A DNA stretch of 64,000 nt, taken from contig JAJOHG010000017.1 of the NCBI GenBank assembly GCA_021029095.1, positions 186,001 to 250,000 on the forward strand, given 5' to 3'. Every line of letters starts with the position of its first letter. Within the stretch, counting starts at the first letter, position 1. The notes under the pieces were generated by a model. The model saw nothing but the letters and a program-made list of their open reading frames with translations, searched no databases and was not told the DNA's origin. Position numbers and translations under genes: made by a program. This DNA is from Phellopilus nigrolimitatus. Its lineage: Eukaryota; Basidiomycota; Agaricomycetes; Hymenochaetales; Hymenochaetaceae. Shown here in pieces: positions 23,494 through 35,705 of the stretch.

Positions 23494-25029
23494 ATGGCTG
23501 CGCTCGCCGTCTCTCCCTCTTTCGTCAACAACACAAGGACGTTGAGCTCGACCTCCCTCCCTGACAAGTCTTATTTGCTTTCCATAGCACCGCTGCAGTC
23601 CCACTACGCGGCAGCCGCATCCGCGCCGTCAAACGTGATTCATCTCTTCGACAAATCGGATTGCAAGACCGTGGTCCGCGCTCTACCCGGCCATGACGGA
23701 GGCACAAGTAACATACGCACAGCAACATCCTTCCAAGGCGCAAGGGAGATGCTTTTGAGCTGTGGAAAAGATGGTTCTGTTAAGGCGTGGGACGAACGTA
23801 GCGGCACTGTGGGCGTACAGAGTGAGCACGGCTGCATATATGCGCTTCAAAGCCATTTGACAAAGCTCAGATTGCGTATAAATCCTAGTGCTCACAACTG
23901 GAAGAAAAGCTGGATTACTGTCTTGTGACGCCTCGCCCAATGGATTCCTGGTTGCTGCGGGCACAGTTTTGCAGGGCGATGATGCGTCCATTCTCTACTG
24001 GTATGCCCAAATCGTTATCCTCGACATAATTCTTGCGTCTTTAATTATATATGAAAGGGACCCGCGTAATCCTGTAGCCCCTCTTCGACGACACTCTTCC
24101 ACCCACTCGGACGATATCACCGCCGTGCACTTCGCGCACTCCGGATCCACTGCCGCCCTACTCTCCGCATCCACCGATGGTCTCGTCTGCACATCTAATC
24201 CGCTTGAGGAGGATGAAGACGAGGCAAGTCTGAGCGTCGGGAACTGGGGATGCAGCATATCCAAAGCCGGGTGGGTACACGGAGGCGACTCTGCAAATGG
24301 GCCGAAAGTATGGGCAGTGAGCGATATGGAGACAATCAGCATGTGGTCTGACGACGTACGTAAATCGCTTTTGGCTGATCAACTTCTGCTTTACTTCGCT
24401 CGCTCACGTATACTTTTTCCAGCTGGATATTATCCAAAACGTCGACAGAGATCGCTTCGCATACCCCGACGCCGCGCTACCCTGGGTTAGTGACTATATA
24501 ATTGATTGTCACAGCTCTCGGAGGGGCTCGTTCCATGTTTTTACCGGGTCCAACGAGTAATTGCTTTATTTCAATACATTGACCTTGCGCTAATCTAGTC
24601 TGACCTCCCTTCTCGTTCAGAGGGGACATTGCTTTGATTTCCCCACGCGAGGAAGACGCCCACTGGTCACTTGAGCAATTATACACTGCAGGACACTCCG
24701 AAGTCGTGCGTTGCATTCACTGGGACGAATCGGTACTCTGTTCTTCTATTGCTCGAATGCGTCCCACAAACTAACCCAGATTTACTTATTAGAGCGGCTT
24801 GTTACTGACTGGCGGAGAAGACTCCAAGCTGAATGTATGGTCTTCCCCTGTTCATTTTGACGAGAACTCCAATGGAGGAAGGTCAATGGAAGTCGATTCT
24901 CCTCCACGAAAACGCATTATCGGGGATGGTGGAGAAAACGTGAGAATACGCCATGCCTCAGTTTCGTTTCCTCCCATTATTAACCGTACATTTTGTAACA
25001 AGGAATACAAGAGAGTTCGTACTTTATGA
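23494..25029 (+). CDS. WD40 repeat protein, WDR89-like
   Basis: Predicted beta-propeller protein of the WDR89 family. It starts MAALAVSPSFVNNTRTL. WD-type segments are visible: DGSVKAWDERSG at the end of exon 1, SCDASPNGFLVAAGT followed by DDASILYW, DDITAVHFAHSGSTAALLSA, VWAVSDMETISMWSDD, and the last blade HSEVVRCIHWDES / GLLLTGGEDSKLNVWS. A short charged tail (PPRKRIIGDGGEN) follows and ends RVRT-L at 25029. Introns lie near 23821-23886, 24001-24058, 24357-24420, 24486-24620, 24735-24791 and 24940-25002. The role of WDR89 proteins is poorly defined; no catalytic activity is expected. Confidence 0.85.
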
Positions 25030-26454
25030 ATGAGTCGGCGTCCAATTTTGCTTCAACGCGTAATAACGATATCACGCCAAAATCTGCTTTTCCCGTTTGG
25101 GACTCGCTACCTGAAGTCGCCAGACAGCATTATTGTGACCCGAGACGAACTCCTCGTCTTTAATTCTCATCTGTTCGACTGCAGACTTTCATTTTTGTTT
25201 CACTGATGAAAGTCACTTCGGGTTCCCTCTCGTTTCGTAAACACTTTTATGAGCTCATGGATAAATATTTTAGCTATACGCGGTATCCAGCTCATCTGAA
25301 ACCCAAGACTTAGGTACAGTCATCGGGACCAGTTGTAAACCGTCCTCTAGACGATTTCCGAATGTCGCCACCTAGATGCACATCTTCTCGACTTCTGTGG
25401 TTGCCTCAAAGGTCCGTTCCGGTGAGCCTAAGTATCAGCCTGTATTTGCAATGGCGACATACAGAACATAATATGCGATCGTTGGGGACCTACAAGAAAT
25501 TTCCTCTAATAAGCGATATACAGCCTCGGGCTCTGAAAACTGTAAATCGAGCGCTGATCATCGTGCATAAGTAGCAAAACTAGATTAGCCCAGGATTTCT
25601 TAAAGCCTGAAACATATGTATGGACAAGGTTGGGGGTGGGGGGAGGGGGGCAGATCTGTGCGCGACACCGCGAGCTCCGTAAAGACATGCCAATTCTTCT
25701 GTTCGCTTGTAGCGTCGCGATCATGCGTACAATGCAATATTGAAATTCTGACACGAGAGCCATATGGTTGGAGGCCTTCCCTGCCAGAAGCTTGGAGAGA
25801 TATCTCGGATTTCTGTAGGTAAGAGAGGTATCCAACAAGACAAGTCGTTAGCGAACATAGATTTTTCAGCCTGTAATTTCATGGACTTGTCGATACAATC
25901 ACGGCTACAAGAAAGTTTTCATTGTCCAATGAGACAAATGAGTTTCGCTCTGAAGCTTGGGCCATGATAACTGAGGAATATCGCGCTTAGCAGAGCAGAT
26001 GTACCGTTTAAGGCAGAGCGAAAGAAGTTCAGAAGTTTCCTCAAAACGTCGATCCTTGTCGATCACCGACACGCGAGTCTGTCATCGCACTCGTTCGCGG
26101 GAGGGAGGGTATATTATTATTAGGAAGTGGCCATAATGTACTAGCTAGATTGGCAAGCAGTATGCGAAACAAAAAAGCGAGAGGGCTAGGTGGAAGTCCG
26201 TTAGGTGAAAGCCTGTTCCAAACGAGTAGCCCACAGTCGACGAGCATCCATTCAATATTAGGCGAGAAACCCTCATCGTAATGACCATTATAAGAATACA
26301 TGAGTACAATATCAAAAACATCAGGATGAATACAACATCAGGTATGAGCACCATCGTAGCTTCCTTCGAAATAAGGACACCGTATAGTCTAAGAAACGAG
26401 CACAACTCGCAAGGCGCTTGGTTCAGTTTGCAATAATCGAGCGTATTCATTCTG
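25030..26454. other. Convergent intergenic region, no gene seen
   Basis: About 1.4 kb between the stop codons of the WDR89-like gene and TTI2, longer than needed for two 3' UTRs. It is AT-rich with a G-run near 25624-25650. Short open frames on both strands have no recognisable motifs. Confidence 0.5.
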
Positions 26455-27966
26455 TTATTTAGAACGTAAATAGCTGTGAACAATCTTTAAGGCTTGGAAG
26501 GGAAGGCCACTTACATCAAGCACTGTTGGACACGTCTTTGACAACGATTCGAATATTTCCTTCACAAGTCCTTGCTCGAGTTTATTATCTAGCCAGAAAA
26601 CTTGATGTGAGCTGCAAAAATATATTTGCACTTGGCCCCATCAGACTCACCGCCTTTCTTTTCCTCGGCATCACATATCGAAACCCAATACTTCCCTACG
26701 CCTTCAATAATTTCCCCTTTCCATCGATATATACGCGGTTGGCACTCGCGGATGATGGACAGAAGAGCCCTCAGAGCAGCAACATTCAGAGAATGTGGAC
26801 TGGGCCTTAGCTCATTCGGTGTAACACAGTGTATGCATTGAGGAATGAGGGCCTAGGATGGTCTTTAGTCACGAGGGTACGAGGATGAATCACGGCAGCC
26901 TATTTACCTTCATGTACCTCGCAGCACCGATGCCTAGCGAACCCACAATCAGAGGCAATACGTCTAATGACGCCTCAATAGTCTCTTGTTCATGCGGTGC
27001 ATACATCCATGCTCCTCCAATGATGTTTTCCCCGAGAAGTTGGCAAAGCTGGTCGAAGCGCTCCGTGGAATCAGGCACAGTCGTCAAGTCAATCAATCTT
27101 AATGTAACAGGTACAGTCAAGCGGATAAGTCGAGGGGATGTTGGGTCATGGAGATTCATGATCACCCTATTGAGGGACTACCAAACGTTAACAGTGACCC
27201 CATTTTTAAAGCAAGGCAAATAAACAAAAACACACGGTCATGAGCAAGTGTCCAATCCCTGTGCGTTTTAACAAGCTTGCCGGAACACTCTTTAACAATT
27301 CTGACACGAGCGTAACGCCGCGCAGCTTGTAAGGCGCTTGGTAGTCGTCTAGAAAAGTCATGACAGGTGGTATCAGGAGATGCCACACCTGTTCGTAGCT
27401 CTCTGCCTTGGTAAGTAAATTTATCAGAGCGAAGCTTGTGAAACTCGATTTAAGGCGCGTACTGGGATTTGTCGGATACACCATGAAACAACGTTGGCTA
27501 CGCCTGGATGCTTCTTCCAAGTCTGTTCATCGTAGTAGTCTTGTGAAGCCATTGGACCACCAGCAGTCCGAGGCAGTGTGCGACCAGTGGCGAGATTTAG
27601 TTGAGGATGTGGATTAGACAGAAACAAGGGCTTGACGTGGCTTTCTAGTACAACTTTCACGGCTTCGATATCAGGATGAGCCGAGAAGAGAATATCTAGA
27701 GCTCTCATGTTAGCCTAATAACCTTAGGCATAAGACTAGAGCAGACCTCGTGCGAGTTGATAAGTCTCTGTAGCTAGCCATTCTTCATGCCCTTCGAGCT
27801 CCGCGACGCTGGCCAAGATTTGCGCGTTAAGAGGTCCATTTACTTTGAGGTCTTTCAGAATCTGCCTAGCAGATTTATTCCACTCTTCAACCTTTTTATC
27901 GTCAACAGTTTTTGTCTTAAAGCTCTCTGGAACATGCAGTTCTCGAACAAGCTCGGCAGTGGACAT
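26455..27966 (-). CDS. TTI2: TELO2-interacting protein 2 (TTT complex subunit Tti2)
   Basis: Helical-repeat subunit of the Tel2-Tti1-Tti2 complex, an Hsp90 co-chaperone that stabilises PIKK kinases such as TOR and ATM/ATR. Segments typical of Tti2 are read in order: MSTAELVRELHVPESF, HPGVANVVSWCIRQIP, then AESYEQVWHLLIPPVMTFLD, DYQAPYKLRGVTLVSELLK, LLKRTGIGHLL, NRVIMNLHDPTSPRLIRL, LPLIVGSLGIGAARYMK, a block ending CHVTPNELRP-like residues, and LVKEIFESLSKTCPTVLD. The last exon runs without a break to a stop at 26455. Introns are short with GT-AG ends, for example GTACGC...CCAAG between WCIRQIP and AESYEQVW. The start at 27964-27966 is the first ATG; only 102 bp separate it from the divergent SWD1 start. 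Confidence 0.88.
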
Positions 27967-28068
27967 GACAGAGAAAGCAGGGAGAGCGCGACTTCGGGAC
28001 GCGTCTGGATCGACGCGTCAAGCCTTGCTCTGGGCGACAACTTTCGGTCCTGCTCATCATAACGAAGA
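27967..28068. promoter_or_regulatory. Compact bidirectional promoter of TTI2 and SWD1
   Basis: Only 102 bp separate the two start codons, so the promoters and 5' leaders of both genes must share or overlap this stretch and each other's first exons. No element was identified by eye. Confidence 0.55.
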
Positions 28069-29945
28069 ATGAACGGCTCCAATCTCAGTGAATTTTCCCT
28101 TGTCATGAAATACTAAAACTAATGCTAATTTATACACTGTACAGACCCGTTTAGTAACATCTCATACCCAACCGCCGTCCTGACCTCTCTGCCTTCCGGC
28201 GCGTCTTTCGCTCGTTACGACCCATCCGGGAAATACATCGCAGGTGGAAGACCAGACGGGGCCGCCATCGTCTGGGACCTCGACACCAAGTCCTCTATCC
28301 GCTACCTCGATGGCCACGTCAAGGCCATTACGAGTATTGAGTGCGTGCTTGGCTCGTGAGGTGTGGGTACGTGCGTTTACGAGAGTCCTCGCTTTTCTCG
28401 CCTTCGTTCGCCTATGTGCCCGTCTGCATCGGTTCTTACAGCTGGTCAAGAAATTCGCGGTACGTCCTGACGACGTCGAAGGACTGGAATATCATAATAT
28501 GGGACCTCGCCTCGGACACTGAGACGCCACGACGTTTCTCGACGATCCGGTTCGATGCGCCTGTGCTGTCGGCATCGTTTCACCCCCGGAACATGTATGT
28601 ATCAGAGCGCTACTTGTCTGTCATTTTTCAGTGTTGAAGGGATTTCCCAGGCAGATTGTCCTCGTTCTATTGACGATTGGCGAAGTATACCTCGTTGATC
28701 TGCGCAGGGAATATAGAGGTCGGGTTGAACTCGTAGAGAGCGAGGATGAAGAAGAGTATAGGCAAAGGTGAGCCTTCGTTAAATGTTTCGTATAAGAATC
28801 ACTGATTATAGGATGCGCTAGGTCTGCATTAACTGTTGCCCGCTTCGATCCGACTGGAAAGCATATATTTGTTGGGACCTCGCATGGTTCGATCCTGGTT
28901 TTCAATACGCGAACTAAACTAGTCTGTTTGCTTTCTTGATGCACGTCTAATTTCCACGCGCTCATGCTACGTAGTTAGTTGCTCGATACAGAATATCCGG
29001 TGCGGGGATCATACGTGGAATAGGATTCTCGAAATATGGCAGGTTCGCATTTTGAAACTCATCTCTCCAGTCTCTTATAGTTAAATGTTTGTTTCTTCTA
29101 GGCGCCTTATAACAAACTCTTCAGACAGAATTCTTCGCCAGTTCAACCTACCCAGCCACTTCCCCTCACAGCTAGAGGAGGATGAACAAGAACTTGAACC
29201 AACGTACAGGTTCAGTGACCCTATCAACAAAGTCGCATGGCACAATATGTCATACAGCTCAGACGGAGAGTGGCTAGCAGGAGGTAAGCACAAGCATCTC
29301 GTATTCCTCAGCAGGTTAGACTGACTATGTACTGAAGGATCTGCGGACCCTGCTACGCATAAAATATACATATGGGATATTTCCTCTGACGGGCAGTTCG
29401 CCACTGCTCTAGATGGAGGTCGAGAGCCACTCCTTGATGTTAGCGTGAGTTCGAATTTGACCATTATGAGAATCAGTCTCAATCCCCTGACTTCCTTCCT
29501 TTCCTTGTTAATACAGTGGCACCCCAAAGCACCCGCAATGGCATCGACTACGAATTCTGGTAACATCCTCCTATGGCATTGTCCCACGCCTGAGCGATGG
29601 GGCGCGTTTGCCGGCGGATTCGAAGAGGTGGACGAGAACGTGGAGTACGAAGAACGTGAAGATGAGTTTGATATCGTGAGTTTTATACCATGTATTTTAC
29701 TGGTCGCACACGCTGATTTCACCGCATCATGAAATCAGGAAGATGAAGATGAGATGGCGCAGAGGAAGATGCGCGAGGAGGATGCGGAGGTGGACGTCAA
29801 TGGCGTAGACGAGGTTCTCGATGCGAGAGAGATGGAGTTGCGGCGGGAAGTGAAGGACGAAGACGTGTTATGGGCGGAAAGCGAACCTGACGAGGACCAT
29901 ACAGGGTGGAAAATGAAGGTTATTTTGATGAATGACGATTCGTAG
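28069..29945 (+). CDS. SWD1: COMPASS subunit SWD1 (RBBP5 homolog)
   Basis: WD40 subunit of the Set1/COMPASS histone H3K4 methyltransferase. The first exon is short (MNGSNL) and joins NPFSNISYPTAV across an intron at about 28088-28143. Propeller segments: FARYDPSGKYIAGGRPDGAA, then SRYVLTTSKDWNIIIWDLA, MQIVLVLLTIGEVYLVDLRR, VARFDPTGKHIFVGTSHGSI, ISGAGIIRGIGFSKYG, RRLITNSSDRILRQFNLP, NKVAWHNMSYSSDGEWLAGG and WHPKAPAMASTTNSGNILLW. The acidic tail with DEDVLWAESEPDEDH is the conserved C-terminal part of RBBP5/Swd1 that contacts other COMPASS subunits. About ten exons, all junctions in phase where I checked. Divergent from TTI2. Confidence 0.93.
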
Positions 29946-30081
29946 GTCAGAGAATTTGTTGATAACTTATTTGGTGTGAACACAAGAAACGATTGTAAAG
30001 CATGACCCGAACAATTAATCTAAAATACAATCCAAGAGAAAAGATTGTGCACAAGCAAAGTAATATTATACACCTTTCCAC

Positions 30082-31805
30082 TCAATCATCCGTCCAATCG
30101 CCTTTTCTGACGCGTTCGACATACTCTTTGACGTACAGCGACCGTCGTTCATGTTTCGCAACCAGCTGCTCTCTCGCCTGCCGCGCCCTCTCATCGCCAG
30201 CCTGTTCCCCTTCTGTCTCCTGCACTGCTGCCTCACGAGCGTTCGCCTCCGTCCGCAAACGGCCCTCCCTCATCTTCAACGCTGCGCGCCGGCGGTTCCA
30301 GAACGCAGGGTGCAACGTCAACACAATCAGACTTACGAAGACGCGCGCCTTATGGAACAGGCCTGGCTCGGGTATTCCGTCCCCCTCCAGCGCACGCTGC
30401 TCATCATCTAAGTTGAGCTGCGCAAGCCGAGAAAGGATAGCATCTGCGTTCGATGCTGCCGCTGACGTCGCACGTGCCGCATTTGGAACTCGCGGAGGCT
30501 GGTGGCGCCCGTTTGCACCATTGGCATTGTTTGCCCGGCGGCGCGGCCCCAAGGGACGTTGAGCATCCCCATTCCCATTGACATGGACATTGTCGACAAT
30601 TGCGCCGCGCACGGCGCCCCATGCTTCGTAAAGGACCCATGCTCCGAGCAGGAGCCCAAAGATCGGCTTGCGCGCTGGGGAGAAGAAGTAGAGAAGAAGT
30701 AGAGTACGAAGACAAAGCAGAATGAGTGGCGTAAGGATTGCGCGGACGGGAATGCGCACGGCAATCCCTATGACCCTAGCATCCGCATCGGGCCGGGCAG
30801 CACCTCCGTTAACATTGCCATTAGGCCCGGCGGGGTTCAGGTTCGCCAGTTGTGTGCGCAGGTTCAAGAACGCACCATACGGAGAATGGTTGGAAGAAAC
30901 CGAAAAGAGTGGGAAGGTGTACGCAAGGACGTTGAGGGCATGTTGTTGACGTGAAGTTGGCGCGGCATGCGGAGTCAGATTCTGCAGATAGGGCTTCCCA
31001 CTGCAACTCAAATCAGATTCGGAAATAATATGGCGGAAATAATAGTTGAATGCATACCTAATCATAGTATACTCGTATGTCACACCTCCGTCCGAGTGCG
31101 GCGGGAACTCCTCATCAAAGATAGCCGGCCAGGCATAACCAGCCGCCGACACCATGGCCATCGCATAATCCTTTGCGATGGATGTGTCTCCGAGTAGACG
31201 AGGGGAAGGTGGCGCCGCGTGGGATAACGCGCGCAGGGCTTTGTGGTGCATGTGAAGTATATATGGCAGCGGGTCATAGTGCCTACTTAGCAGGGGAGAC
31301 GATGATAAAAGATCGTATGCACTGAAGGCGCGAGACCGAGCTAAATTGTCTCCATTCTGGGGTGTCTGAGAGGACGCCGTAGGCAAAGTAGATGAGGGGA
31401 GAGTAGATGACAAGGGAGGCGAAGCGGTGCCTTTCACTTCTGGCGGATTCGTCGACCATGACCCCGGGTTCACGGCCAAGTGGACCACTCGCGCATCCTC
31501 AGACTAAGACCGATAGCAAGTGCACAAGCAGATTCAATCATGTGCGCTCGGCATGCACAGACATAATTACTCACAGCCCACAACGAGTCAACCTTCTCCG
31601 CATCGTCGAGAACGCGACCCCTACTGATGAGCCTCTGACCTTCGACACGGGGGTTGCCTGGACAGGCATTCGAGATTTCCTGCTTGATGTCACGGACAAC
31701 GCTGGTCTGCGGAACGTTGACGATGAAAGAGTGGGTGTATTGCGGTAGCTCGACGGTGACGGGGACAACCGCCATGGATGTTGGCAGCAAGATACGTGGA
31801 AGCAT
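30082..31805 (-). CDS. HERP/Usa1-like ER membrane protein with N-terminal ubiquitin-like domain
   Basis: The N-terminal exon encodes a ubiquitin-like fold (VTVELPQYTHSFIVNVPQ, VVRDIKQEIS, RVEGQRLISRGRVLDD, KVDSLWA), then a Ser/Pro linker. After it come two adjacent hydrophobic segments near 30690-30780 (ILTPLILLCLRTLLLLYFF and FGLLLGAWVLYEAWGAV), an Asn/Arg linker, a further hydrophobic segment (VFVSLIVLTLHPAFW) and a basic C-terminus ending KGDWTDD. This layout matches HERP/Usa1 and related ER-associated degradation scaffolds of the Hrd1 ligase. Introns at about 31506-31565 and probably 30998-31055; the second is a multiple of three without a stop, so retention would not break the frame. The start could also be the second Met (MAVVPVTVELP). 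Confidence 0.78.
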
Positions 31806-32009
31806 CGACGTGCCGAGTTGGCTGAGTAGACGCTTTCATGTGACGTCGTATGACACGTGGCCGCCCGACACCGCCCGCTTGTCAATTGGTCAGTCAAGCC
31901 TGGTATTCAAATAGACGTATAATATATTGAAATTGGAATTGTTATATACTATGTAGTACATCCTGCACAAAATCCTATCGCTTGTGCTTTACTATATGCA
32001 AAAAGGCAC
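31806..32009. other. Spacer between HERP-like gene and oxidoreductase
   Basis: About 200 bp, AT-rich. It holds the HERP-like promoter and the 3' end of the Gfo/Idh/MocA gene. Nothing else seen. Confidence 0.4.
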
Positions 32010-33311
32010 TCAACTGAGGCTGATCGTCCGTCCCTCCCTTGAGCTCTGATGCGCGAGTTCGATGATTTCGAGGACGGTCGTCACTTCATCCCACTTCACT
32101 TTCAGCTCCGCGTCTGCCCGGATGGCGTCTGCCAGGTTGTAGAAGAGCTCGATGTACGCGCCGCGGTCGAGGGCCGGCCACCTGAGATCGCATTTTGTTA
32201 ATGTGCCGTTTCTTGATTGAAGAATAAAAAAACAATTCCTACTGAATCTTCGAGACTGTCCCTTCGCCGTTTATATGGTTTACTTCACCCCATATATTTT
32301 CAGGCTCTTTCCCATATTCCTCGCTGTATATATCCTCCGGAGATAGCACAGCCTTGAGCTGATCTTCTTGCACATCGAGCCCGTACTTGACATAACTGCC
32401 CTCTGTCCCGCGGACAACGAAGCGCAGCTGGGGGTCGCGTACGGACAATATGTGCGCACGGAGCAACGCTTTGATTGGGTACTTCCGTTCCTCTGTTTTC
32501 GCGTAATGAAGGACAAGTGTAAACTGTTAGAAAAGGCTGAGAATGATGTGCATATATGCGGTATGAAAATACGATATTCTCACTGAGTCGTCGACATCTG
32601 GGTCCCCCAACCCTCTGACATTCTCGACAAATCCGGTGACCTTCTGCGGCCTACCAAAGAGAGACACTACTTGGTCAATCAAGTGCGTACCCAGGTCGTA
32701 TAATTGCCCAGCACCCGCGAGCTTGTCGTCTTTCCAGGTACCTTTGAGGCCATTCCGGTAGCGATCATAGCTATTCATAACAGTCAGCGATCTCCTGGTG
32801 TTAAAAAAAGAAAGAAGTAGCATGCTTACTGAGACTCGTACTCGAATAGATCTCCAAGATACGCAGACGACGAGGCAGGCTCTTTGAGCAACCGCTTCAA
32901 AGACAAGAAATCGGAGTCCCAGCGACGGTTCTGGTACGCGTAAAGTACGCGATTCTTCGTCCTTGCCAGCTCTCCGAGCTCGCGAGCTTCAGCGGCTGTT
33001 GTGACGGCGGGCTTGTCGACCAACACATGCTTGTTGGCCTGCAGGCTACGCTTCACGTAGTCGTAGTGCGTCGCGTTCGGCGTGCCCACGACTACAAGCT
33101 CGATCTGATCATCGGCCAGGACGTCTTCGATGGACCTGTGTATTTTGACGTCGACCCCGAAGCGATCCTTGACCTTGCCGCTATCCGAAGAGGGATTGCG
33201 CTCAAGGACCGCGTGAAGCTCGAAGACGTCAGGAAGAGCGAGGATAAAAGGGACATGAAAGGCGAGTCCAGAGAGGCCGACGCCGAGCACACAAGTTTTA
33301 ATCGGTGGCAT
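32010..33311 (-). CDS. Gfo/Idh/MocA-family NAD(P)-dependent oxidoreductase
   Basis: Soluble dehydrogenase with an N-terminal Rossmann domain and C-terminal alpha/beta domain. It begins MPPIKTCVLGVGLSGLAFH (dinucleotide-binding GxGxxG-like), then DDQIELVVVGTPNATHYDYV and the family motif NKHVLVDKPAVTTAAEA (the EKP/DKP Lys). The putative catalytic region is GAGQLYDLGTHLIDQVVSLF (D and H). Three introns: near 32770-32826, 32520-32585 and 32180-32240. The C-terminus ends REGRTISLS. Close to yeast/fungal YMR315W-like and GAL80-like oxidoreductases by layout, but the substrate cannot be told. Divergent from the GH9 endoglucanase, 178 bp apart. Confidence 0.9.
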
Positions 33312-35561
<2,250 letters not shown>

Positions 35562-35705
35562 AGTTTGTTTTTGTGACCGTTTTCCTTGTTGGACACCTAC
35601 ACTTTTCGTTGAAGTGTTGGACTATTTGCACTCCGGACTCCGCACGCTGCTTTTTTATACGATGTACGCTCAGTGCAGATATTGAAAACTTAAAACCCAG
35701 TAAAT

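Noticed and set aside
26145..26483. Minus-strand frame overlapping the end of TTI2 in another frame
   Set aside because: TTI2 reads through this point in its own frame to a stop at 26455, and the alternative frame has no family features.
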